Positions 29,540-38,414 of a stretch of DNA of 64,000 bases are shown piece after piece. The stretch lies in contig CP060756.1 in assembly GCA_023205875.1 (NCBI GenBank), forward strand, positions 682,001 through 746,000, read 5' to 3'. Made by a program: the position numbers and the translations under genes. Within the stretch, counting starts at the first letter, position 1; every line of letters begins with the position of its first letter. The notes beneath the pieces were generated by a model. It saw only the letters and a list, made by a program, of their open reading frames with translations, had not been told where the DNA came from and made no database searches. The stretch is from Chloropicon primus (lineage: Eukaryota; Chlorophyta; Chloropicophyceae; Chloropicales; Chloropicaceae).

Positions 29540-31426
29540 ATGGTGCTGCGCGTGCTGAATGTGGCGGAGAAGCCCAGCGTTGCGAGGGAGGCGAGCAAGG
29601 CCCTGTCGAGGAACCAGGCGACGTACAGGAGGGGGCCGGGGAACACCGGGTGCTACGAGTTCCGGTACAGGGTTCAGGGGTTGGACTGCACCATGGTGTT
29701 CACCTCGGTGGCGGGCCACCTCATGAGCACGGACTTCCAGGAGCCCTTCAACAAGTGGAGGAGCTGCGCGCCCCTCGACCTGTTCCACAAGCCCCTGAGG
29801 CGGTACGTGCCGAGCGGCAAGAGGGACCTGAAGACGAACCTGGAGCAGGAGGCGAGGAGGGCCCAGTGGCTCATCCTTTGGCTGGACTGCGACAGGGAGG
29901 GCGAGCACATCTGCTTCGAGGTCATGGAGGTGTGCTGCGGGGTGAACAGGCGCCTCAGGGTGCTCCGGGCCCAGTTCTCCACCCTGCTGCAGAGGGACCT
30001 GGCGCACGCCCTGGAGACTCTCAGGGAGCCCCGCCGGAGCGAGGCGGACGCCGTGGACGCCAGGCAAGAGATCGACCTGAGGTCGGGGGCCTCCTTCACG
30101 AGGTTCCTCACCCTTTCCCTGCAGAACAAGTTCGACTGGTCGTCCAACTTGGGTCCCACGAGCGGAAGCCCCGTGATCAGCTACGGCCCGTGCCAGTTCC
30201 CCACTCTGGGCTTCATCGTGAAGAGGCAGTGGGAGATCTACGCCCACGTCCCGGAGGAGTTCTGGTACGTCCACGTGGCGTACCGCAACGAGTCGACCAG
30301 GCAGGCGTGCGACTTCGAGTGGGGGAGGAAGAGGATCTTCGACAAGTTCGCCGCGGAGATCTTCTTCGAGCCGTGCTCCGCAGAGGGCGCGGTCGCCAGG
30401 GTGGAGTCCATCAGGGAGAACCCCACGTACAAGTGGCCCCCCTACCCGCTGAGCACGATCGAGTTCGCCAAGAGGGCGAGCTCCTACCTCAGGATCGGGT
30501 CCCAGGAGGCCATGAAGGTGGCGGAGGACCTGTACCAGGCCGGGTTCATAAGCTACCCGAGGACGGAGACGGACAAGTTCTCGCCGGAGTTCGACCTCAG
30601 GGCCATCGTGGCGGAGCATACCTCCCACCCTCAGTGGGGGGCCTACGCCTCGAACCTCCTGGACCCCCAGACGGGCCTGTGGCGGAACCCGGGGAGCGGG
30701 GGGCACGACGACAAGGCCCACCCCCCGATCCACCCCACCAAGTTCACCGCGGGGGAGGCGAACTGGGACAACAAGAAGAAGAGGGTCTACGAGTTCGTGG
30801 TCCGCCACTTCCTGGCCTGCTGCAGCGAGAAGGCCGTCGGCTCCGAGAGCGTCATCCAGATCGACCTGGGGGGCGAGAAGTTCTCCACCAGGGGGGTGGC
30901 CGTGAAGGCGAGGAACTGGCTGGACGTGTACCCCTACAGGAACTGGAACCAGGCGAGCCTGCCCGACCTGAGGGAGGGGGAAACGTTCCGGCCCCACGAG
31001 GTGAGCCTGAGGAGCGGCCACACGAGGCCCCCCGAGAAGCTCAAGGAGACGGATCTCATCGCGAAGATGGAGCAGCACGGCATCGGGACGGATGCGACGA
31101 TGGCTCAGCACATCGAAACGACCCTGAAGCGAGGCTACGCGCTCAGGGAGGACCAAACGATGCAATTCTCCCCCACGCCCCTCGGGGAGGCTCTGGTCTA
31201 CGCGTACAAGGAGATGGGCCTGGACAACCTGTGGCAGCCCTTTCTCAGGGCGTACACGGAGTCCCAAGTCTCCAGCATTGCCTGCGGGCAGATCACCAAG
31301 AGCAGCGTCGTCCAGGACGCCATCGACAAGACCCAGGCCCAGTTCCGGAAGGCCCTGGCGCAGCTCATGGTGCTCGAGCGATGCGTCGGACACTTCTTCG
31401 CCAAGTCGCGAGGAAGGGGAAGGTAA
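29540..31426 (+). CDS. TOP3A: DNA topoisomerase III (type IA), short form
   Basis: 628 residues, intronless. The TOPRIM domain opens with VLNVAEKPSVAREASKAL and carries the acidic site ILWLDCDREGEH; the catalytic tyrosine is Tyr339 in GFISYPRTETDKF. Domain order, the gate motif GHDDKAHPPIHPTK and GIGTDATMAQHI match eukaryotic TOP3alpha. The enzyme dissolves double Holliday junctions with a RecQ helicase and RMI1. Plant and animal TOP3alpha carry C-terminal zinc fingers; none is present here, so the protein resembles the shorter yeast Top3. The final codons read into AGG-TAA-GT, which is also a perfect splice-donor match, but only about 70 bp separate the stop from a convergent gene, leaving no room for a zinc-finger exon. 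Confidence 0.95.
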   Translation: MVLRVLNVAEKPSVAREASKALSRNQATYRRGPGNTGCYEFRYRVQGLDCTMVFTSVAGHLMSTDFQEPFNKWRSCAPLDLFHKPLRRYVPSGKRDLKTNLEQEARRAQWLILWLDCDREGEHICFEVMEVCCGVNRRLRVLRAQFSTLLQRDLAHALETLREPRRSEADAVDARQEIDLRSGASFTRFLTLSLQNKFDWSSNLGPTSGSPVISYGPCQFPTLGFIVKRQWEIYAHVPEEFWYVHVAYRNESTRQACDFEWGRKRIFDKFAAEIFFEPCSAEGAVARVESIRENPTYKWPPYPLSTIEFAKRASSYLRIGSQEAMKVAEDLYQAGFISYPRTETDKFSPEFDLRAIVAEHTSHPQWGAYASNLLDPQTGLWRNPGSGGHDDKAHPPIHPTKFTAGEANWDNKKKRVYEFVVRHFLACCSEKAVGSESVIQIDLGGEKFSTRGVAVKARNWLDVYPYRNWNQASLPDLREGETFRPHEVSLRSGHTRPPEKLKETDLIAKMEQHGIGTDATMAQHIETTLKRGYALREDQTMQFSPTPLGEALVYAYKEMGLDNLWQPFLRAYTESQVSSIACGQITKSSVVQDAIDKTQAQFRKALAQLMVLERCVGHFFAKSRGRGR

Positions 31427-31494
31427 GTGGGTGAGAGAGGGAGGGGGGCTGCTCGGCCTGTACCATAGTACAAAGAAAGAAAGAAAAATGTAAT

Positions 31495-32626
31495 TTAAAC
31501 CTTGACGCTCTTCGCCCTGACGTAGCACGCCACCCCGACGAGGGTGATCATGTAGCCCGCGGCGGCGAGCCCAGTCACCCTGTCCCCAAATATAAGCACT
31601 CCCGCGATGACGTTCAGGACCCCCTTGGAGTTCCCGATGACCTGGAAGCTCAGGGCGCTGGACAGCTGGATGAGGAGAAACTGCGTGTAGTTCGCGCCGT
31701 ACGCTGTTATGGGGTTGACGACCAGAAGCGATGCGAACTGCCAAAACCCGTAGTCCGCGTCGCCGGTCTCCGATTGCAGCCAAGCGTACAGGGACCCGCT
31801 CTCCATGACCACGCCCAGCAGAAACAGGATGATCATGGCGTCCGTGGCCATGTACCTCAGGAGGTTCGGGCTGCTCATTTTCTGCTCGCCCTGGAGGAGG
31901 TAGCCCTGCCAGACCGTCTTCAGACCCCTGAAGAACGTCGAGGACAGCGTCAGGAAGAGGCCCACGAGGGTGAACCCCTTGCCCCCCAGGGCCTTGCCGT
32001 ACGTGGTGACCAGCGCTCCTCCCACAATGACGACCAGCGAGGCGTACACGCTCCTGCTGTAGACGGTGTTGAAGAAGACAAACCCGAGTATGCACACGAA
32101 GAACGGTGTCGTGGCCCCGACCATCACCGTGTAAGACACGTCGATGTACTCCAACGACCAGTTCCCGCACCAAAGGGAGACCGCGAACTGTATGGCGAGC
32201 CACCTTATGTTGGTCCTCTGCCTCGCGCAAGCCACGGTCTGCTTCTGGAAGACTTTGAGGACGTCAATCATGAGGTACGAAAACCCCACGGTCGTTGCCA
32301 TATGCAGGGAGGTGAGGAAGATGGGAAAGTTGAACCCCATCCGACCGATCAACTGCTTGTTCGTCATGATGACGAACGAGTTGCTCCAGTAGTACAAGAC
32401 CACGATGGCGAGGAACTGCGCGCGCGCAAATAAGAAAAACAAAATCGTCAGCATCTCTCTCTCTCTTCTTGGGGCGGTGATGATGACTAACCTTGAGCGC
32501 ATCCTTCCCCCCCCTCCTCGCCTTGCTAGCGTAAGCCTCCCCTCCCCCCGGATACTTGCCCTCCGGCGGGGACACCGTCAACCTCACGGTGTCATCTACA
32601 ACCGGCGCTCTCTTCCCTCCCGCCAT
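31495..32626 (-). CDS. Nucleotide-sugar / triose-phosphate type transporter, two exons
   Basis: Exons 32492-32626 and 31495-32415 (GTTAGT donor, GCGCAG acceptor, phase 0, 76-nt intron) give 351 residues. About ten hydrophobic segments follow the TPT/NST pattern: TNKQLIGRMGFNFPIFLTSLH near the start, VSYTVMVGATTPFFVC in the middle and the ending SFQVIGNSKGVLNVIAGVLIFGD, typical of the plant KT/KD-type nucleotide-sugar transporters. These exchange a nucleotide sugar or sugar phosphate for nucleotide or phosphate, usually in the Golgi. The N-terminal exon is hydrophilic and Gly/Lys-rich with no transit-peptide look, favouring Golgi over plastid. Substrate cannot be predicted. Convergent with TOP3 at 68 bp. 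Confidence 0.87.
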
Positions 32627-32950
32627 CCCCTCCCCTCCTCTCCCGTCTTCGTAACGGCCGGCGCTCCCCTCGCCCCCCGATTGAGAGAGAGAGAGACCTC
32701 GCCCTTCGCCCCAATCTCTCAAATCGGATAAGGGTGGCGCCCGCCAGTGGAAGGAGAGGAAGAGGACTGGACGACGACGAGGAGACACACGAGGAGGGAC
32801 ACGAGTGCAGGACATTGCGAGAATCTCGCGACGCGTTCCGTGTTGTGTGACGTGCGCCGGAGACGCCGCCCCGCGCCACGCGAAAGAAGGGAAGGGAAGG
32901 GAAACGAAAACGAAAATTACTGTTTTTGTATCCTCTGGAGAGAGGATAGG

Positions 32951-33669
32951 ATGGGGATCATGGACTTTGGTTTCGACTTGAGGACGGACCTCGTGAAGCA
33001 GCACGACTTCATGAACATGTTCATCCTTCCGCTTATAGGGCTGATGAGCGTTTTTTCGACCTTGACCGGGAACCCGACGTCTTGCCTCGTCGTGATCCGG
33101 ACGCTGATCACTTACATGGCCTGCGATGCCATCTATATCGCTCTGAGGCCTGGGAGCGTTCCGAGGTATGTGCCGGGACGGAACAATGTGCTGGTTGCAT
33201 CGATCCCCTGACTGACTGACTGACTGACTGACTCTCTCTCTCTCTCTCTCTCTCTCCCTCTCTCTCTCTCTGTCTTCCTCTTCCTCGCAGCGCGAAACTC
33301 GTTCTCTTCCACCACTTTGTGAGTGTCTGTGGCCTGTCCCACGGCTTGCGCTTTGCCCCAGCGATAAGGGAAGTGGCGGCCTACGGCCTGATCGAGATCC
33401 ACACCTCTTTCATGACCTACAGGAGGCTGACGGGCCTGAGGAGCCCCTCGTTCGAGGCGGTGTTCCACATTGTGACCGTCCTCGTTCGCTTGGTCTTCAT
33501 ACCGGGCCTCGCCCTCGTCAGCATACGCAACTTGTACGGGTTGGGCGTGCTCTTCAAGCCCTCGGGGATGCCGGGCCTCTCCGCCGTCCTCGGCCTGAGC
33601 ATCTTCAACATCCAGTTCCTCCTGAAGAGGAAGGCCATGTTCAACTATTCCGGCAAGAAGCAGCAGTGA
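32951..33669 (+). CDS. TLC-domain membrane protein, two exons
   Basis: Exons 32951-33165 and 33291-33669 (GTATGT donor, CTCGCAG acceptor, phase 2) give 197 residues. Several membrane helices are seen (FILPLIGLMSVFSTL; MACDAIYIAL; AVFHIVTVLVRLVFIPGLALV). After the splice the segment LFHHFVSVCGLSHGL and IEIHTSFMTYRRL matches the TLC (TRAM-LAG1-CLN8) pattern of a conserved HH followed by E-x-[HS]-x-x-F-x-x-x-R. It is shorter than ceramide synthases and closer to the TLCD group, linked to membrane lipid composition. Substrate unknown. The start is the first of two ATGs (32951 and 32960). A TGTAA motif at 33741 may be its poly(A) signal. Confidence 0.78.
33209..33272. repeat. (TGAC)n and (CT)n microsatellite inside the TLC-gene intron
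   Basis: Six copies of a TGAC unit run into about 20 CT copies just before the intron acceptor; the CT part doubles as the polypyrimidine tract. Confidence 0.85.
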
Positions 33670-34089
33670 AAGGGCCAAAGCGCGGGGGCGCTCGCTCTCG
33701 TCCTTGGGTCGGACGCCGGACAAGCCAACCAAGCCCCTTTGTAATTTTAATTATTATTTGTCACGCTTTTCTACTGAGACGCGATCCAGGCCAAGGACCT
33801 GGACCCAGCCATCTCCCCGCTTGTGGCCCCGCAAGAAGCACCCTTTCCAGATGGTGCATCTGCATCTCCACCTTCCTCACGCCGCGTGCTTGCTTCATCC
33901 TCACCATCATTGCCATCATGAGGAAGGGAAGAGGGGGAGAAGCACTTCCGTGCTGGAAAGGCAAGCGAGAAGCAGCCTCGTCCACGACTCTCTCTCTCTC
34001 TCTCCCTCCCTCCCCTCTCCCTCTCTCCCCCTCAATCTCTCCCTCAATCCTCTTTCTGGGCAGAGCAAGAGCAAGCAGCCCCAAAAACG
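33670..34089. other. Intergenic region between TLC and PGM2 genes
   Basis: 420 bp with the presumed 3' end of the TLC gene (AT-rich around 33740) and a CT/CCCTC-rich tract (33990-34050) before the mutase start. No gene seen. Confidence 0.5.
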
Positions 34090-35946
34090 ATGGGGCTTGG
34101 GGCAAGGAGGGCCCCGCGACGAGCGGCCGCACGACCAGCGCCAGGACCGAGGAGGGGCGTGGCGAGGCGGAGGGGGATGAGGGTGTGCGCGCACGAGTCC
34201 GAGAGCGTCCGCCTCTGGAATGCTCTCGTCGGGATCGAGGGCCTCCAAGCTGGCGAGGGGGAGGACACGGAGGACGCCTTCGCCAGATCGACGAAAGGTG
34301 GACTGATGGCTCTGGAGTTCGGCACGGCGGGCCTGCGGGCGAAGGAGGGTCCGGGGTGGAATCGGATGAACGCTGTCACTGTCGCGCTGACGAGCCAAGG
34401 GATCGCGGAGTACCTCCTCGCGGAGGAGGAGGGCGTGGCCGTTGGCGGTGGCGGCACCACCCCGAGCGTCTGCATTGGGTTTGATGGCCGCGAGGGGAGC
34501 CTCTCCTTTGCCATCTCGGCGGCCCTCAGCTTCGCCAGCAGCGACGTGAAGGTCTACCTTTTCGACGACCTCGTCCCCACGCCCCTGCTCGCGTTTGCCA
34601 CGCGCGACTTGAACTGCAGGGCCGGGGTCATGATAACGGCCTCGCACAATCCAAAGGAGTACAACGGGTACAAGGTGTACTGGAGTAACGGGTGCCAGAT
34701 CGTTCCGCCCCTGGACAAGGGGATAGCGGACGCGATATCGCGGCAGGATTCCCTGAGGACCAGCCCAGCCCAGTGGACGCCCGCCGTCGCGAAGAGTGAC
34801 CCGCTGGTCAGCGAGCTGAGCGCCGAGGCAATGAACGCAAAGTACGTGGACGGTGTCGCCTCCGCTTTTGACTTCACTTCGACGAGCGGCCTTGGCGAGG
34901 AGAACCAGGTGGAGGTCGTGTACACCCCTCTGCACGGAGTGGGCTCGCCCTACGTCGGCAGGATGTTTGACCGCTGCGGTCTGAGACCCTTTGTGAGGGT
35001 GGCGTCCCAAGACGAGGCCGACAAGGACTTCCCCACGGTCTCTTTCCCAAACCCGGAGGAGGGGGCGGGGGTGTGGACGGAAGCCTTCAAGGTCGCGGAC
35101 GAGAGGGGTGTCAACATCTGCGTTGCGAACGACCCGGATGCGGATCGACTGTGCTGCGCAGAGAGGGACGGCGCGGACTGGCGCATCTTCAGCGGCAATG
35201 ATCTAGGCATCATGCTGGGGGATTGGATCCTCACAAAGTGGAAGGAGAAGCAGGGGGACTCCCCTGATGGAAGGGGGACCCCTGCCATGCTGACAACCGC
35301 GGTGAGCGCCCGAGTCCTCCAGGGCATGTGCCAGCGCGAGGGGGTGCACTTTGAGGAGACGCTGACGGGGTTCAAGTGGCTGGGCAACAGGGCGCTCGAG
35401 CTCCAGCAGGAGGGGTACGAGGTTCTGTTCGCGTACGAAGAGGCTATCGGGTTCATGATCGGGGGCACTGGCGTGGTCGACAAGGATGGAGTCGCAGCCG
35501 CTGCAGTGTTCGTTGACATGCTGAATCACGTGTACAAGCGCAACACCACCCTGCAGGAGCATCTGCAAAGCTTGTACGACAAGTACGGGGAGAGACTGTA
35601 CAAGCAAGGATACTTCGTCATCGATGCCACCATCAACACAGACGAGGTGCTTGCGGGCCTGAGGCGTGAGTACCCCTCCGAGGTAGGAGGCCTGAAAGTG
35701 AAATCGGTGAGGGACATGGGGACGGGCTTGGACACCGCAGAAGAGTCGAGGGTGACGAAGCTCCCTTGGTCCAAGGGAGACAAGATGATCACGTTCAGGT
35801 TCCATGACAACGGGTTCTGCACGATCAGGGCCTCGGGCACGGAGCCGAAGCTGAAGTATTACATTGACTTGCCCACGAAGGACGAGGACGGGAGCGAAGT
35901 GGATATCTCGGCGGTGGAGGACAACATCAGCAGCTGGCTGGCGTAA
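34090..35946 (+). CDS. PGM2: Phosphoglucomutase/phosphopentomutase, PGM2 type
   Basis: 618 residues, intronless. An alpha-D-phosphohexomutase with all four sites: phosphoserine loop ITASHNPKEYNGYKVYW (Ser185), metal loop NDPDADRL (about 347-353), sugar-binding FAYEEAIGFMIGG and phosphate-binding RASGTEPKLKYY. The long GTAGLR opening (EFGTAGLRAKEGPGWNRMN) and total length match the PGM2/PGM2L1 branch, which interconverts ribose 1- and 5-phosphate or glucose 1- and 6-phosphate. The first ATG (34090) adds a 29-residue Arg/Ala/Pro-rich leader that could be a weak plastid or mitochondrial signal; a second ATG at 34177 gives a plain cytosolic form. Convergent with the sialidase-like gene at 69 bp. 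Confidence 0.93.
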   Translation: MGLGARRAPRRAAARPAPGPRRGVARRRGMRVCAHESESVRLWNALVGIEGLQAGEGEDTEDAFARSTKGGLMALEFGTAGLRAKEGPGWNRMNAVTVALTSQGIAEYLLAEEEGVAVGGGGTTPSVCIGFDGREGSLSFAISAALSFASSDVKVYLFDDLVPTPLLAFATRDLNCRAGVMITASHNPKEYNGYKVYWSNGCQIVPPLDKGIADAISRQDSLRTSPAQWTPAVAKSDPLVSELSAEAMNAKYVDGVASAFDFTSTSGLGEENQVEVVYTPLHGVGSPYVGRMFDRCGLRPFVRVASQDEADKDFPTVSFPNPEEGAGVWTEAFKVADERGVNICVANDPDADRLCCAERDGADWRIFSGNDLGIMLGDWILTKWKEKQGDSPDGRGTPAMLTTAVSARVLQGMCQREGVHFEETLTGFKWLGNRALELQQEGYEVLFAYEEAIGFMIGGTGVVDKDGVAAAAVFVDMLNHVYKRNTTLQEHLQSLYDKYGERLYKQGYFVIDATINTDEVLAGLRREYPSEVGGLKVKSVRDMGTGLDTAEESRVTKLPWSKGDKMITFRFHDNGFCTIRASGTEPKLKYYIDLPTKDEDGSEVDISAVEDNISSWLA

Positions 35947-36015
35947 AGACTCGGGGAGAAGGGGGAAGAAGCCTCTTTTCACCTCCCTATATTTAAAGCT
36001 TATTTTATACATAAA

Positions 36016-37836
36016 TTAGACGGTGAAGGGCGCCGACTCGTCGTACTCTGGCTTCTTTAGCCGCTGGATCAGATTGTCACCCCCGAACCTGAACTTGCTC
36101 ACTTCCGCGATGGCGATACGGATGCCGCCAACCGTCGTGCTCGTGTTGTCTGGATCGATGTAGTCGCAGCTATAGACCACGAGCACCCGATTCGGATTCT
36201 GCTTGTCTTGGATGGCCGTCGGGTAGTGCCACCGCTGCCACAGCGCTTCTTGGTCGATGTAGTCCGGCTGCAAGGACCCCTGATCGTGCCAAGTCTTCCC
36301 CTCGTCTTTGGACACCCCGACCCTCAGGTTTATCCTCCTCCTGTCGTAGGACTGGTGGTTATACGTGACGAGAAGATCCCCGCTAGCGAGCTTTATGAGG
36401 TTGAACTTCGAGTTTGGGTTCGGCAGCGCGTACTCCTCCGCTTCGGACCAGGTCTTCCCCCCGTCAACAGACCTGCTGCTGTACATGCTGCCCTGCACCG
36501 TCCTGAACAGCTGAAGCAGGCTCGTATCGGCGAGCTCCACCAAGGTGCCCTCGATCAGCCAAGTGAATGGGTGCGAAATGGTTTTCGACACCTCCCAAGT
36601 GTGCCCCTTGTCCGAGCTTATCAGCACACCGGCCTTCCCTTCGCCATCCGTGACGCATGTATCGGTCGCCTCGGCAGCGCCAGAGACCTCCTGCCACCAC
36701 GGGAGGACCAGCTTACCGCTGCTCGTCAAAATGGGTTGGTTCGCGATAACTTTCGGGATCCCGTGGTCGGCGTCCGTCTGGTGCAAGATCGCGGTCGGCT
36801 TGGTCCACGCTATGCCGTCCACGGATTTGACGTACTTGATGGCGCCTCCCGGCGACCACCTCTGTGGGACTTCCCGGCCCAGGTTGTCCTGCCTCGGGGG
36901 CCTCATGCACGAGACGCTCTCCGAGTAGAACAGGAAAAGGACGTTTCCCTCAAGGAACAGGACTGGACTCCACACGCACCCGCTCTCCCTCAGCGGGATC
37001 TCGAGGTGGGACGTCCATGTCCTGGCATCCAGAGACAGCGAGCAGCGGAAGTGCTGGTCGTCCGTCCCCTCGTGCCTGTGAGCCGTCTGCCAGCACGCGA
37101 TCCAGTTGAAGAGAGACAGCTTTGGCAAGGCAGATATCATTGCCATGTGGCTGTAGTGCGTCTTCCCCTCGTTCTGGTATACCCAATACTGGGGCAGAGC
37201 GTCGCTCTTCTCGTGGCCTGCCCTGTAAACGACCTCCTCGACCTCCTCCACGCCGTTCTCGCCCACCAGCTCGTCCCCCTGAATCTTCGTGGCGTTATAA
37301 AATATGGGCTTGTGGCCGTGCAGCTTGATCGCCCTTCCCTTCAAGACCTTCATCAGGAGGTCCTGCGCGTGCTTGATCTTCAGCGCGTCCTCCTCGCTCT
37401 CTTCCCTCACGACGATCTCGTCCAAGACCATAGCCTCCTCCTTGGCTATGCGCTCCATCTCAGTCTTGTTCATACTCACGAGCTCCCTCTCTATCTTCTT
37501 TAGCTGTTCCATCAGGATCTGGTTGTGTGTCTTGTAGAACTCCGCTTCCTCCTCGATCTTGTTCGTCGTCTCCACCAAGTTCTCCCTCTCCGAGTGGTGA
37601 TGCCTCGAGCGGCTCTCGATATCGGACCGGAGCAGACTCACATCCTCATTGGCCTTGGCGAGCTCCACCTCGGCCTTGTGCAGCTTGTCCCTCACCTTGT
37701 GGAGGCTGTCCCCCAGCAGCATGGAATCGTGCATAGCGAGAAGCCTGCGGTGGTGCTCCCTATAAGTGCACACGAAGAGCGCCAGGAACGCTACGAAGAT
37801 TGTGGCGTACACTCTCATGCTGTGACCCCTTGCCAT
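36016..37836 (-). CDS. Type II membrane protein with coiled-coil stalk and sialidase-like domain
   Basis: 606 residues, intronless. A short cytoplasmic tail and one membrane helix (VYATIFVAFLALFVCTY, about 9-25) are followed by a coiled-coil stalk (about 35-160) and a sialidase-like beta-propeller (about 195-600). The propeller carries three Asp boxes, SSDKGHTW, SVDGGKTW and SKDEGKTW, plus WSPVLFLEGNVLFLFYSES and WHYPTAIQ. This is the BNR/GH33-like fold of a Golgi-type protein. Green algae do not normally make sialic acid by the animal route, so the substrate may be another glycan (KDO-like or none). The catalytic Tyr/Glu pair cannot be judged by eye. The neighbours are also sugar genes. Confidence 0.8.
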   Translation of the reverse strand: MARGHSMRVYATIFVAFLALFVCTYREHHRRLLAMHDSMLLGDSLHKVRDKLHKAEVELAKANEDVSLLRSDIESRSRHHHSERENLVETTNKIEEEAEFYKTHNQILMEQLKKIERELVSMNKTEMERIAKEEAMVLDEIVVREESEEDALKIKHAQDLLMKVLKGRAIKLHGHKPIFYNATKIQGDELVGENGVEEVEEVVYRAGHEKSDALPQYWVYQNEGKTHYSHMAMISALPKLSLFNWIACWQTAHRHEGTDDQHFRCSLSLDARTWTSHLEIPLRESGCVWSPVLFLEGNVLFLFYSESVSCMRPPRQDNLGREVPQRWSPGGAIKYVKSVDGIAWTKPTAILHQTDADHGIPKVIANQPILTSSGKLVLPWWQEVSGAAEATDTCVTDGEGKAGVLISSDKGHTWEVSKTISHPFTWLIEGTLVELADTSLLQLFRTVQGSMYSSRSVDGGKTWSEAEEYALPNPNSKFNLIKLASGDLLVTYNHQSYDRRRINLRVGVSKDEGKTWHDQGSLQPDYIDQEALWQRWHYPTAIQDKQNPNRVLVVYSCDYIDPDNTSTTVGGIRIAIAEVSKFRFGGDNLIQRLKKPEYDESAPFTV

Positions 37837-38414
37837 CCTGCTCCCTTCTCACACACCACTCCGTCCCAGCTTGATAACCTCGACAGTCGGGCCGTTGACG
37901 ATGCGACTTCCTGCCTCCCACTTTATCCTGTCACCATTCCCGACAACGCAAGCATTACTCCTGCACACCTTCCCACACCTCCCTCCTCTCCCTGCCACCA
38001 AGCGCTGTCCGCCCTTCCCTTTCGCTGTCTCAAGACCTCGCCCCTTGCCTGCTGGGTCGTATGCTTCGACCAAGGAGTCAAACGAAAGAGAATGCGAAGA
38101 CGATCCTTCCGCCTGAACACGCTTGCCCTTTCCCCTCCGTCCTCTCGCTCCGCTGCCGTGGACGCTTCCTCTCTGTCCTCAACCTCCTCTCCTCCCCTGT
38201 TGGCGCGTCACTATACGACACACGAGGAGTGTGCGAGAGAGAGAGGATGAGGCGAAGGAAAGTGGAGTGAGGAGGGCGACCGAGGGGGGAAGGGTGCGCG
38301 AGTCGGGTGCTTCGCGAGAGGCCTTGCCGCGATCTTTCGATAGGTACCTCGGTTGTTGAATTTGGCAAAGGGATTCGAGAACCGCGGTCACGATAATATT
38401 GGGGTGTGTTTCGG
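37837..38414. other. Divergent intergenic region, 578 bp
   Basis: Between the start codons of the sialidase-like and TMEM260-like genes. Pyrimidine-rich (+ strand) in its first half; nothing else supported. Confidence 0.5.

Noticed and set aside
29279-32230. 983-codon open frame antisense to TOP3 and the transporter
   Set aside because: Shadow of GC-rich coding DNA: Pro/Arg/Gly-biased, no domain, and it opposes two well-supported genes.
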